Shown here: positions 24,192 to 36,100 of the stretch, piece by piece
Layout: each line of letters starts with the position of its first letter
Position numbering within the stretch: the stretch's first letter is position 1
DNA from: Aporrectodea caliginosa
Lineage: Eukaryota; Annelida; Clitellata; Crassiclitellata; Lumbricidae
DNA: 64,000 nt
Reading direction: 5' to 3'
Assembly (NCBI GenBank): GCA_020284085.1
Contig: JACEVL010000979.1
Coordinates: 1 to 64,000, forward strand
Program-made: the position numbers and the translations under genes
The notes under the pieces: generated by a model
Databases searched by the model: none
What the model saw: the letters and a program-made list of their open reading frames with translations, nothing else
What the model was told of the DNA's origin: nothing

Positions 24192-25412
24192 CATAGGCGC
24201 AACCACCCTATGGGACCCGTGGGACGCGTCCCCCCAACTTTCGAACAGCTTGGGACCGTCCCCCCAACTTTTGCAAATTGTGAGGCAAACAAGAGCCCAA
24301 AATGCACTCCATTTGGTATCAAATGGTCAAAATTTCGTCCGATGGAGGAACTTACAACGCTCCCCATACCCCCTACAGTCGTTAGGAGCTTCTTGCCTTC
24401 CGTGATCTCTCCCCTCTGTACCATTAATCAATGATTAATGCCTATAGTACAAGGCTCTGGCCTTGGAACTACTGATTTTGTCATAGCCATTTCTAGCCTT
24501 AAACCTAAATACAGTGAAAACCGTCTCACTAAATATGCCAACGATAGCTATTGCTGGTCCTTGCTTCCTGCATTGACAGCACTTTTTCTGAATTTGACCA
24601 CATCTTTAAGTGGGCATCCATTAGCAATCTTAAATTAAACCATGCTAAGACCAGAGAAATGGTTGTCAAACGACCGAGATCCAAACCTATTGCCCTCCCT
24701 CCTCTCATCCCTGACATCGAGCGGGTCCAGGAGATGGTTATTTTGGGTGACACCATCTCTGATGGGATTGGCTTTGGGGCACACATGGACAAAATATGCT
24801 GCAAAGCCCGAAAATCCATGTTTGGCTACGTGTTTTGGTCGCCCACGGTAACCACAGTCAACGTCTCTTTGACGTTGTTAGGGCTATTACCCTCGCACGG
24901 CTACTTTATGCCTCCCCTGTTTGGTGGAGATTTGCCACTGTAGGGGAACATAAACGCCTTAACGGTTTTCTGAGAAAATTGACCCGTTCAGGCTTCCTCC
25001 CTGTCGATTTTCCTAGTTTTGACAAACACTGTTCTAGAGCTTATTCTACTCTTCCGTTCAATTCTCTTAAACCATTTGAAAAACACGTCCAGTTTATTCA
25101 TATAATAAAGTCACATTTTTCACAGATCTAGACGGTTTAGGTAGTTTTATTTCGAAATCATCGGTGAAAAATTTGAGGTAAATTAAAGCCCAAAATGTAC
25201 TCCATTTTGCATCATATGCTCAAAATTGCGTCGGCTTCTGGGGCGGAGCCCCAGACCCCGATGGGGGCTTACGACGCTCCCCCATTTCCCTAGTCGTTAG
25301 GGGCTTCTTGCCTCCGGCAATCGCAGCTTCGCGCCTTCGGCAATCGCAATTCCACCCCCCACTCAGAAATTCTAGTGGTCCCCTCAACTTCTGGACCGTG
25401 GTTGCGCCCCTG
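24192..25412. mobile_element. hAT-type element carrying a LINE fragment, perfect 8-bp TSD
   Basis: Termini are CATAGGCGCAACCAC and GTGGTTGCGCCCCTG. The target duplication GTTGCAAA is perfect (24184-24191 and 25413-25420). A subterminal block (24295-24398) is repeated in the same orientation at 25188-25312. Between the two copies lies a degenerate LINE RT segment (24436-25130). The element is therefore a hAT shell with foreign cargo. Confidence 0.9.
24436..25130 (+). pseudogene. LINE RT relic inside a hAT element
   Basis: Frames in succession give VQGSGLGTTDFVIA, NRLTKYANDSY (a decayed YADD catalytic box), KWASISNLKLNHAKT, V-I-L-G-D-T-I and LYASPVWWRFATVGEHKRL. This is the order of a Jockey/CR1-like reverse transcriptase from the catalytic core to the thumb. 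Several frameshifts. The same RT type (LLYASPSWW) recurs on the minus strand at 54545-55100. Confidence 0.8.
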
Positions 25413-26698
25413 GTTGCAAAGCTGATATTGGCATAAAATTAACTTGAATATTCATCGTCTAACGAATTACTATAGGGCCTAGATCAGAGCTCGAGGGTAC
25501 GCGTACCCTAAAATAGAATACGTTAAAATACGTAGCCTACGTACCTTTCAAAAAATAGAATACGCGTATGGTACGTATCATACACGAAACTTTTATTTAT
25601 GGTTTACTCGGTGACCCATAGCCTACGTATAATCTGAAATTAGTCCATTAAATGCAATGTAAGCTTATGCTGGATAAACATAGAGTCATAGACCTACAAT
25701 ATAGCATTGCAGTAATTTACTACGCTGTATACTGGGTTGTGATTGTAATCGTCATCGTAATCGTAAACTCGATATTTCTACAGCGCCCACAAAAGCGAAG
25801 TCGCGGGAACCATGCAGCTTATTCACAGGCGCTTAATCAAAACAGAATCGATAGGCAGGGGGGGTCAAAATCCAGAGAGTCAGGCAGGCAGACAGTCAGA
25901 CGGCTAAGGTGGATGATGCTTAGAGTTGAAATGGCGAGGGAGGTGAGGGGAAGAGAAGGAATCGGGATAGGATTTGTGAAAAAGCAGTGTTTTCAGTTTT
26001 GAGTGGAAGACCTGTGGAGAGATAGCAAGAGGTGAGGTTTTGGTGAGTTCGTAGGATGGATCGGATATTTGTCGTAGCACAGGCGGGAGTTTGTTCCAAA
26101 GAGGTGGGACAGCTATGGCTATGGAACGATTTGCAAATTTAAGCGATGAGGTGACGGAAGGGCGGAGCAGTGTGAGGGTGGACGATGAACGGGTTGAACG
26201 AAGAGGTTGGACCGTGAACAACTGACGGAGATACGAGGGCTGAGAGGATTGAAGTGCGTTGTAGGTGAGGGATAGGACTTTATATTCTATTCGTTCAGGA
26301 ATTTTGAGCCAGTGGAGTGATTTCAAGCAGTGGCGTCGCCAGAGCTTCAAGGTTGGGGGGGCAAGGCATAGGAGGACAGAGAAATGAGCGTCCGAAGGAC
26401 GATCGCTGAGGCGCGGAGCGCCGAGCAGGGGGAGGGGTTTGGGGAGGGGGATGTGCCCCCTCCCCACTTTAAATTTTTTTGAATTTCCATACTGTAATGG
26501 TGGCATTTTAAGCTGTCATAGGAACAAAATTGTTCTATTATTTAAGCGCTGATAGGAGCCAACTGTGACTCGTAGCTAAATGTTAAATGTTCGCGTTTTC
26601 ATATAGTGACCGTATACCGTATACGGCCTCGACCCTGCTCATTAAATTTTTTCAATGAATTGATTGGCTTACATCCTTCATCACTGCTCGCCCGTTCG

Positions 26699-26955
26699 AA
26701 TGGACGCCACACCATTTTAAGGTTCCCCGTTCAAGGACCGTGCTACCCCGAGGTTTAAGATGTAGTTTGAACCGTATTTGAGTTTGACTACTGTAACAGA
26801 TAATATTAGCAAACCCGACATTTATTGAATGGACGCCACACCATTTTAAGGTTCCCGTTCAAGGACCGTGCTACCCCGAGGTTTAAGATGTAGTTTGAAC
26901 CGTATTTGAGTTTGACTACTGTAACAGATAATATTAGCAAACCCGACATTTATTG
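26699..26955 (+). repeat. two-copy tandem duplication, 129-bp unit
   Basis: 26699-26827 and 26828-26955 are near identical, differing by one C in a homopolymer. Each begins AATGGACGCCACACC and ends CCGACATTTATTG. Confidence 0.95.
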
Positions 26956-27377
26956 AAATTAATATAAAAACTAGAAAACACATTCAATATCCAAGAACGC
27001 CACAAGCCTTAGGGTAAACAGTTTGCTGACCAGACACAATTAGCAGACATAGTTTACAAATGGTATACACTATACAAACCAAGCAAGAAGGATTCAACTA
27101 CCGAATCGGGAAGCCAAGCAGTGCTGATGCAGTTTTACTGGTGAACAATCGACAATAGAAACAGAACGCCGACTGCTTTAAACGACTGTACTCGGGGTTA
27201 AAGTGGGTGGGAATGCGCGGGAAGGCCTCCCACTGCTCTCGAGAATTGGCGGGCGAGGGAGTATTAATTCATAGATATTTTTGTTCCCTTGTCTTAAAAC
27301 CAAGATAGTGTGAATCAGTTTGCTATGTTTTGTCTCTGTATATATAATGTATCTATTTCACAACAAGTATTATACCC

Positions 27378-27393
27378 ACACACACGCCACATG

Positions 27394-27438
<45 letters not shown>

Positions 27439-27447
27439 GCACACACT
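27378..27447. repeat. (CA)n microsatellite
   Basis: About 30 CA dinucleotides with a few interruptions, inside the hAT element. The homologous position at about 59400-59460 in the sister element also has CA repeats, so it predates the split of the copies. Confidence 0.9.
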
Positions 27448-27733
27448 GATGCCTGCTTTTGCGTGCACCCGTTGAGCGAGAATTGGCGGGCGAAGATGTC
27501 GCTCAAAGAGGCAGGCATACATGGGCGTATTTAGGGGGGGGTTTTACGGGTTCAAACCCCCCCCGAAATAAATAATTGCAAAATTTTTTTTTAGTCATAT
27601 TTTTATGTTTTTCAGGCTTCGAAATCATTTCTTATGAATATTGACATTTTGTTTTGTGATTTCTATGTAAAATGCAACACAATGTATAAATGTATAAATT
27701 CAATACTGTTATAAAAGAACTCAAAAGAATGTA

Positions 27734-28181
27734 GGGGGTCGTCCATTAATTATGTCAACAAATTTTAGGCCATTTTTCACCCCCCCCCCCCCTTGTCAAC
27801 AACTGTCAAACATTGACGGACCCCCTAAAAATTATGTCAACAATCCCAGAACCCCCCCCTACAAAAAAGAAACACAATGGCTCAATACATGTAGAATCAT
27901 TTTTTCAAATTGTTTTACACTAAGAAATGCAATCTCGAATTTAAAAATATATGAGTTTAGTTTATTACCAGCTTTTTAGTAGTATGAAACATTAAGCACT
28001 TTATATATTTTTAGCATTACTTAATGTTTTCGCTACCATTTTGAAGGGTCTGTGTTGATTTATTGGAGAAAAATTTGTTGACGTCAACTTTTACCGAACC
28101 CCCCTCCCCTCTTGTCAACAACTGTCAAACTTTTCCAAACCCCCTCCCCCTATTTTGTTGACATAATTAATGGACGACCCC
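27734..28181. mobile_element. TA-flanked MITE, GTCCATTAATTATGTCAACA termini
   Basis: GGGGTCGTCCATTAATTATG and its complement form the ends, flanked by TA. The internal C-rich blocks have GTCAACAACTGTCAAA where the copy at 15734 has GTCACAAACTGTCACA. Nested in the hAT element at 26328-28899. Confidence 0.9.
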
Positions 28182-29531
28182 TAGGAAACTACAAAGCACG
28201 TATATATTGTTTATAAAATTGAACTATTTTCTAGTTTTTATAGTAATTTCAATAAATGTCTGATTTGCAAGTATTGTCTGCAGTCAAACTAAAACACGAC
28301 TCAAACTACATCGTAGCTACGAGTAACAGCTGGTTCCTATCAGCACTGAAATAATAGAGCAATTTTGTTCAGATGACAGCTTAAATTGCTACCATTACAG
28401 TGTGGAAATTCAAAAAAAATTCAGTGGGGAGGGGGCACATCCCCCTCCCCAAAATGCTTGGCGCTGCTCCCGTTGAGCGAGAATGCATCATCTGACTGCA
28501 TCCCTGCAGATGTCGCTCAAAGAGGCAGGCATACTAATAATTTCCACATGTTGTCTTGGACATCCTGTTGGAATGCGGCTGTGTGATTGGTGTAAATAGG
28601 TCACTCCATCATGACTCATCACTGCGAATAGGAGAGATAAACAACATTGGACTTTTCCCTATTCTTCTGTATATTTAGTGTAAAGCACAATCCGTCACCT
28701 GTTGATTAGTGATTAGTCTTTGAAAAGAAAACAAACTTTGGAAGAGGAGAAGAGGGCCTTCAATGTAAAATGTCAAACCACACACCACATAGGGTACCCC
28801 CCCCTAAAAAACTCACCGGATTTGCACGAATCCCAGGACCCAGCCTGACCAGGGTTGGGGGGGCAGCTGCCCCCCTTGCCCCCCGTGGCGACGCTAATGA
28901 TTTCAAGACAGGGGTGATGTGGTGGTGTTTGGGAGTTTTGGTGACAGCACGGGCGAGGGCATTCTGAATAGCTTGGAGGCGGTTAATTTGAGTGGTATCT
29001 ATGTTGAGGAAGAGAGCATTGCAGTAATCTAATTTAGCGTGAACTATTGATGTGGCGATTGTTGATGAGGTTTTGAAGTCAAGCATAGGGCGGATTCTAC
29101 GCAGGTCACGGATGTGCATGAAGCAAGAACGGGAAAGATGGGTGATGTGATCGGAAAAGCTAAGATTCTGGTCAAAAGTCACACCTAGGTTGCGGACAGG
29201 AGAATTTACTATGAATGTGTGAGTGGATACAGAATCAAGGCTGAGGCAAATAGAGGGATCTGGGATTTTCTTGAGTTGCTCACGGAGGCCTATAAGAATG
29301 AATTCAGTTTTAGAGGTGTTGAGGCACAACATGTTTGAAGTCATCCAGGAGGAGATTTGTTTTACCACACCGTTTGCTTAAATTAAATTGAACATTCTTA
29401 TAATGAGCAATGACGTGGTTAACGTATTTTTGTATTGTTTACGTACCCTAAAATAGGGTACGTTAAAAAACGTACGTACCTTTTAAAAAATAGAATACGT
29501 ATGGTACGTACCCTCGAGCTTTGCTATAGAT

Positions 29532-29910
29532 GTTCAGAATATTTTGTAGTAGAACAAAGCAAAATGTAAAGAGTAGAATTACCACAATAACATATTCATT
29601 CCACAGAATGAAAAGCTCAGGTAGAATCATTGGAATTAAAATGTTTAATATAAGCAATTTATCAAAAAATTTACAGAATTTATGCTTCTCCATTCTCCCA
29701 TGACAAAGCAAAATGCTCCTTCATGGAACAAATAGGAAGAGCATGAATATTTTAAAATCTGACGGTGACCAAATATTTAAATAATTAGAAAATTATTAAT
29801 AATGGTGCCCGTATACATTAAAATAATAAAAAAATACTGAAAATTTAATACTCAAAATTAGTGCTGTTATTGTTAAAACTAAATTGTTGTTAATTGTTAA
29901 ATTTTATCCC
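29532..29910. other. no feature recognised
   Basis: AT-rich sequence; nothing supported. Confidence 0.5.
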
Positions 29911-29914
29911 ATAG

Positions 29915-30026
29915 ACCTGATGTGACGTCACATTTCTCAGACCCCCACCCCCATGTCACAGATCGTCACAAATAAATTCCGACCCCTCCCCTAGGTGCGT
30001 GACGTCATTTATGGACGGCGCCATAG
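29915..30026. mobile_element. right end of the GTCCATAAA MITE family
   Basis: GACGTCACATTTCTCAGACC is followed by a C-rich GTCACAGATCGTCACAAA block and the terminal GCGTGACGTCATTTATGGAC. The left end is not found. Confidence 0.65.
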
Positions 30027-30027
30027 C

Positions 30028-30167
30028 GCCAGTCCTTGCCCGCGGGACAAAGAGGTGAGAGTAGTGGACGAAGAGAGGAGGCTGAAGTCGGCAGGCAATA
30101 TATTTGGGCGCTAGGCTAATAGCCTGGCCGCTGCATTTAGAACAGACTGGAGAGGGAAGATCTGATT

Positions 30168-30209
<42 letters not shown>

Positions 30210-30735
30210 CGGGGCCAATGAAAATTGTATCCGTCTGTCCCAGCTCTCTTCTAGTCACCTCATTTCTAGGATTAGAAATGAGGTGACTAGAAGAGAACTG
30301 GGACAGACGGATACAATTGTCGATAGAATAAGGAAGAAAAGGCTAAAGTGGCTGGGACATGTGATGAGAATGGGCAATGACAGATTACCATCGATGGCTT
30401 TACACGGATATGTGGAGGGAACTATAGGAGTAGAGGAAGACAACAAAAGACATGGATGGATAATATACGAGAGGATCTGGAGAGAATGAAGATGAATATT
30501 GCAGAAGCAAAGGAACAAATCAAGGATAGAGAATTCTGGAGACGACAAGTTGAGGACTCATCGTTGGCCTTGGCCTGACGGAGGAGAAGCAAAGAAGAAG
30601 AAGAGAGGGAAGAGACCAACATTTGGAAGGCCAACTAGCTAGGAGAGTTGCAGTAATCAAATCGGGAGCCAGTGAAGGAATGGCTATTAGAGGTAAAGAC
30701 AGACGAGGAGACAGAACGCCGGATTGCTCTAAGTC
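30028..30735 (-). pseudogene. LINE fragment interrupted by another LINE insertion
   Basis: 30028-30160 and 30603-30735 read on the minus strand as the CR1/L2-like RT tail region (for example TGCAGTAATCAAATCGGGAG on plus, the complement of an R-F-D-Y-C-N-S-type motif). They are separated by the insertion 30161-30602, flanked by the direct repeat GAGAGGGAAGA. Confidence 0.6.
30161..30602 (+). mobile_element. 5'-truncated LINE with 5' foldback and 11-bp TSD
   Basis: Perfect 11-bp target duplication GAGAGGGAAGA (30150-30160 and 30603-30613). The sense part encodes NEVTRRELGQTDTIVDRIRK then L-K-W-L-G-H-V-M-R-M-G-N-D, the C-terminal block of RTE/Jockey-type ORFs. It ends CTGACGGAGGAGAAGC with a (GAA)n tail. 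An inverted copy of its own 5' end forms a palindrome at 30224-30317. Upstream of that is a (TA)n block also found at 23852. Confidence 0.85.
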
Positions 30736-31400
30736 GCCTCAGGTGAAATCAGGAAGCACGTACGTGTAAGGCCAAGTATGGAACGCAATTGCGAAGTCTA
30801 TTAATTGGGTGCCTATTCGGATCTGCTGCCATGCATGCTTTGAGTCCTTATAGGCATACCAGCGGGGCACATATATTACGCCCCGACTATAGAGTAGGCT
30901 AAACCATCTATATCGAAGTCCCCGGCTAAACCAGCAGACTCCCCACATGAGGGCAGGCTACTGATTAAACTGCAATTAAGTTTCTATGACAGATGAGATG
31001 AGGATGGCAATGTGAAAACGTGGGTTTGTTGGCATTTATATTCTTTGTTATCTGTTATTTACATATTTTAAGTCATGATTAAATTGTATAATGCACGCGT
31101 GTATGCACTATCCCACAGTTTAAAATAATCATAATCGGCGATGGGTAGAAATAAAAATGTTCTCCACTGTCCTAAGTCGGCATTACCAGTGCTCATCTCA
31201 GCGTTGATCTACATGTAATTAAGGGATGTTATGCCCTCATTTAGGCCCTATATTGTTTATATTGTCTATCGAGCGTAGTCTTGGACTCGTGGTTTGCCTT
31301 TGTTTCTTTTTCCTTCGCATATTGCATTTAATTTACGCTATTGCGTGGAATTCGGTCAACTGCCAATCTTTCCACATGTCCAAACCATAATTAGGCCTAA
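30736..31400. other. no feature recognised
   Basis: No exon, RNA gene or element terminus could be supported. Confidence 0.5.
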
Positions 31401-31401
31401 T

Positions 31402-32407
31402 AATCGTAATCGTAATCGTAAACTCGATATTTCTACAGCGCCCACAAAAGCGAAGTCGCGGGAACCAGCTTATTCACAGGAGCTTAACCAAAACAGAATC
31501 GATAGGCAGGGGGTCAAAATCCAGAGAGTCAGGCAGGCAGACAGTCAGACGGCTAAGGTGGATGATGCTTAGAGTTGAAATGGCGAGGGAGGTGAGGGGA
31601 AGAGAAGGAATCGGGATAGGATTTGTGAAAAAGCAGTGTTTTCAGTTTTGAGTGGAAGACCTGTGGAGAGATAGCAAGAGGTGAGGTTTTGGTGAGTTCG
31701 TAGGATGGATCGGATATTTGTCGTAGCACAGGCGGGAGTTTGTTCCAAAGAGGCGGGACAGCTATGGCTATGGAACGATTTGCAAATTTAAGCGATGAGG
31801 TGACGGAAGGGCGGAGCAGTGTAGGCCTACATGTGAGGGTGGAAGATGAACGGGTTGAACGAAGAGGTTGGACCGAGAACAACTGACGGAGATACGAGGG
31901 CTGAGAGGATTGAAGTGTATTGTAGGTGAGGGATAGGACTTTATATTCTATTCGTTCAGGAATTTTGAGCCAGTGGAGTGATTTCAAGACAGGTGTGATG
32001 TGGTGGTGTTTGGGGGTTTTGGTGACAGCACGGGCGAGGGCATTCTGAATGGCTTGGATGCGATTAATTTGAGTGGTATCTATGTTGAGAAAGAGAGCAT
32101 TGCAGTAATCTAATTTAGCGTGAACTATTGATGTGGCGATTGTTGATGAGGTTTTGAAGTCAAGCATAGGGCGGATTCTACGCAGGTCACGGATGTGCAT
32201 GAAGCAAGAACGGGAAAGATGGGTGATGTGATCGGAAAAGCTAAGATTCTGGTCAAAAGTCACACCTAGGTTGCGGACAGGAGAATTTGCTATGAATGTG
32301 TGAGTGGATACAGAGTCAAGGCTGAGGGAAATAGAGGGATCTGGGATTTTCTTGAGTTGGTCACGGAGGCCTATAAGAATGAATTCAGTTTTAGAGGGGT
32401 TGAGGTT
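31402..32407 (-). pseudogene. LINE family A copy, uninterrupted RT C-terminal half
   Basis: The longest family A remnant: about 285 codons open on the minus strand (stop at 31553), from PSKTEFILIGLRDQLKK through L-G-V-T-F-D, HAKLDYCNALFLN, LHWLKIPERIEYK and PPLWNKLPPVLR to K-H-H-P-P. The 3' UTR carries CGATATTTCTACAGCGCCCA (plus strand) and an (ATTACG)n tail near 31402. It lacks endonuclease and catalytic core, so it cannot act alone, but the open frame points to a fairly young insertion. Confidence 0.9.
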
Positions 32408-32921
32408 AATAGTGGTCTTCACTGAACGACGTTGTGTAGCAGAGTTGTTTGAATCCCTACTGTTTGTCTTATGTCATATTTTTCTTATTTTCTGTATTCT
32501 TGAAACTAGGCCTACTCGAATTTTCCGCAGCCAACTCATTATCTGCTGTGAATATTCTTTTTTCCATGTTGCTTTCGCAATGTCCAGCATTCCTATCCTC
32601 GATTCCTCATAGTAGAATTGCTCTAAAATAATAGCTCGTGTTATATCGAATCACTTACTATTCATCGTTATGACTCTCTAGACGACCCTGTAAGTTCCAC
32701 AACTCTGCATAATTAGAGCTCTCTCTCCCTTTGCTCTGCCTGCTCTTAGGCCTACTTCCTATTGACACGAAGTATGCTCTGATCCAAGCCCGAGCCATGC
32801 TCCGATCAGCGGCTTGTTGATATCGGACAAGGAATTTATTGGTCCTTGATATAATCGTGGTTGATACAAAGGCTGCGCAGGAGAAAAACCGACGCTCAAG
32901 GCTGCCTCTCTCTCTCTCTAT

Positions 32922-32957
<36 letters not shown>

Positions 32958-33190
32958 AGCCATTAAACGGGGTAGGTTCGACTTAAGAAAATCTAATTTG
33001 CATAAATATCATATTTAGTTTGAAATTTATAAGTAAGTGAGTATTGTTAAGTATGACACAAATCTCGTACTTTCCGCCGTGTATGATACTTATATTAGAA
33101 AATAACGTCAAGACTGTGAAAATGTGCCAAAAAGTGATTTTGAAACTACGTCCCTACCTCCTTAACATTTCGCCTATATATTCCTAAAAA
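32408..33190. other. left flank of the Ty3/Gypsy element; (CT)n at 32907-32957
   Basis: No gag-like frame and no LTR are visible here, although the pol ORF starts at 33191. A CT dinucleotide run at 32907-32957 is low complexity. Confidence 0.6.
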
Positions 33191-36100
33191 ATGTGTGGCA
33201 ACTCTGAATTTTTTTACCAGTCGAGGCATCCTAATGGAAGAAATGTATGGGGTCTCGTGGACACAGGCTGTGAACTTTCATTAGCACCGGCTTCGCTTGT
33301 GAAAAAGGGAGACTTGGTGAAAACCAGACAGCTTTTACGCGCGGCGAATGGCACAGAAATCCGTGTCGTCGGGGAGACTCTGTTGTCCTGCGAGACAGAA
33401 GGATACACTTTTGAGGCGCGCTGCTTGGTGTCGGAACAGATTTCAGAACTTATTCTCGGATTGGCGTGGCTTGAAGAACAAAAAGCTCAATGGCATTTTG
33501 GGGAGCCTTGGATCACCATCAATGGTCATGTTCTACCAATCCATAATAGGCCAGAACCTGTGAAATGCCGAAGAATTGCCATTGCTCGAGACGTGAAAGT
33601 GCCTCCGATGAGTGAGATGGATATTGAAGTATTCGCCGTTCTACCAAGCCTGTCTATAGAATGTGGAACCTGGGCTACACAACCACAGCAACTGGACTCC
33701 GGACTATGGGTTGCTGGAACGCTGCTGCCCGACCGACTCAATGACTTAGTGGTACGCATAATGAATCCCACTGGTCAAACCGTGAAATTACGCCGAGGTC
33801 TACAATGGTCGACTGAAGATGTTGAGATCATGGAAGAAAAACATATGAAATCAAATCCTGGAGAATGCAACGCTGTGTGTGAGACGAATAAACCGCTAGA
33901 CGAGAAAACGATGGAACAGACCTTAGCGCCGCTCTGGAATGAAGTCGCCGAAGATGTGCCTGAATCCATAAAAGAAGATCTTCGCCGTCTTATTCTGCAA
34001 AACCACAGTGCCTTCTCGCTACATGAATTCGACTTAGGATACACGGAGATCCTACAGCATGAGATCGATACCGGAGACGAAAGACCCGTGAGGCAATCGC
34101 TTCGTCGACAGCCGATGACGTTGCTTCCTCTTATCGATGAACAGATTGACAACATGCTGCGGTTGAAGATTATCGAACCTTCGATGTCCCCCTGGGCAAG
34201 TAACGTTGTCATCGTGAAAAAGAAAGACGGTACGCCACGCTTCTGCGTAGATTACCGGGCTGTCAACGCAAAAACACGTCCAGACGCGTTTCCGCTTCCG
34301 TTGATCGCTGAATGCCTTGATAGTCTATCTGGTTCTCGATGGTTCAGTACATTTGACCTGAAGGCTGGGTATCATCAATTGGCCGTGCACACGAAAGATC
34401 GACACAAGACAGCTTTTATTACTCGGAAGGGTAGCTATCAATTCAGAGTCTTACCCTTTGGGTTAAGCAATTCACCTGCGTCTTTTTCCCGCATGATGAA
34501 TTTAGTCATGGCTGGCCTGAATTTTGAAATTTGTTTAATATACCTTGATGACATTATCATCTTCGCAGCTGATTTGAATACCCATCTAACCAGAATTGCT
34601 CGGGTGTTAGAACGACTGAAGACCGTGGGACTTAAATTGAAACCAAACAAATGCCACCTCCTTCAGCAACAAGTAACTTTCCTGGGACATGTCGTTAGTA
34701 AAGAAGGAATCCAAACTGATCCTGAAAAAATACGAATGGTATCTGAATGGCCAACACCGTCATCGCTACGAGATGCTCGGTCCTTTGTAGGTCTCTGTGC
34801 CTATTACCGCCGCTTCGTGCCTGACTTTGCACATGTGGCAAGACCTTTACACGCGCTTACTAAGAAGGGCATGCGGTTTCACTGGTCGATCGAATGTGAC
34901 AATGCATTTTGTGAATTGAAGAGATGCTTGACTGAAGCCCCTGTTTTAGCGTTGCCGAATGATCGAGACTTGTACATCTTAGATACCGATGCCTCTTACG
35001 AAGCTATCGGGGCCGTCCTTTCTCAAGTCCAAGAAGGACAGGAGAAAGTCATTTGTTTCGGAAGTCGTGTCTGCTCAGATGCTGAGAAGAATTACGATGT
35101 GACTAGGAAAGAACTGCTGGCTATGGTTCATTTTCTTAAAATGTACCGCCAATACCTTTTGGGGCGCAGGTTTGTCCTCAGAACAGACCATTCTGCACTC
35201 CAGTGGTTGAGGAAAACGCCTCAACCTATTGGTCAAAGCGCAAGATGGCTCACGATCATAGAGGAATTCAGTTTTGATATTCAACACCGCGCCGGCAGTG
35301 CACATCGCAATGCTGATGCCCTTTCCCGTCGTCCGATGGTGGTAGATGTCATTCAGAATGCACCAGCAACTGACTCGACATCACCGAATGTTTGTCACGA
35401 ATGGAACGCAAAGAAACTGATCGAGGAACAACGGGCAGATAAGAATCTTAGCTGGATCCTGGAACGACTGGCCGAGTCTGACGAAAAACCGTCCTTGGAA
35501 TCGACACGTGGCCATAGTCCTGAACTGAAGACACTCTTGGCGCAGTGGCCACAATTGATCAATAAAGACGGTTTGCTGATGCGCCGCTGGTTACATCCTG
35601 TCACGAATTCAATCATGTGGTATCAATTGATTCCTCCTCCGAGCCGGCGACAAATGCTGATTCAACAGACACACGACGGTATGTCTGGCGGACACTTGGG
35701 TATCCGTAAAACTACAGCGCAAGTCCGGAAAAGAGCTTATTGGCCGGGTTGGCGAGATGACGTTCGCCAATGCCTCCGTCGATGTCAAGTATGCGCCAAG
35801 TACTGGAGAGGACATCCTCCACGGCAAGGGAAATTGCAGAACATGAATGTCGGGGCTCCACTTGAATGTATCGGGATCGATATCACGGGTCCCCATCCCG
35901 TATCCACAACTGGTTATCGATACATACTTACCATTGTCGATCATTTCACCAGATGGGCTGAGGCGTATCCCATACGCAATCAAGAGGCAACCACAGTGGC
36001 TAGAGTCTTGGTGAAGGAATTCATTTCAAGGTTCGGTTGTCCGAGACAAATCATTTCGGACCAAGGCCCTTGTTTTGAGGCGATACTCTTCAAGGACCTC

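Larger units (their letters stand above)
26328..28899. mobile_element. hAT element family B inserted in LINE, perfect 8-bp TSD
   Basis: Termini are CAGTGGCGTCGCCA and (right, complement) CATTAGCGTCGCCA. The target duplication ATTTCAAG is perfect (26320-26327 and 28900-28907). The uninterrupted LINE at 31402-32407 supplies the empty site. The interior contains a 129-bp tandem duplication, a (CA)n tract, a CATGGGCG-type MITE end and a complete TA-flanked MITE. It is related to the element at 56676-60071. No transposase is recognisable. Confidence 0.95.
25742..29370 (-). pseudogene. LINE family A copy, split by a hAT insertion
   Basis: Minus-strand RT C-terminal half in two pieces: 28908-29370 (5' part, from a thumb-region TSKTEFILIGLREQLKK to T-P-V-L-K-S-L) and 25742-26327 (3' part, HWLKIPERIEYKVLS through PPLWNKLPPVLR to K-H-H-P-P and stop). 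The 3' tail has ATTACGATTACG repeats. Removing 26328-28899 and one octamer rejoins the frame, matching the intact copy at 31402-32407. 5' truncated, no catalytic core. Confidence 0.9.
25485..29523. mobile_element. outer TIR element of a four-level nest
   Basis: The left end CAGAGCTCGAGGGTACGCGT and right end ACGTACCCTCGAGCTTTG are inverted. Just inside each, a block containing CCCTAAAATAG, TACGTTAAAA and AAAAAATAGAATACG repeats (about 25503-25590 and 29450-29510). Flanks match only partly (GCCTAGAT against CTATAGAT). The interior is filled by a LINE (25742-29370), itself split by a hAT element. Terminal symmetry is convincing; superfamily is not certain. Confidence 0.65.
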
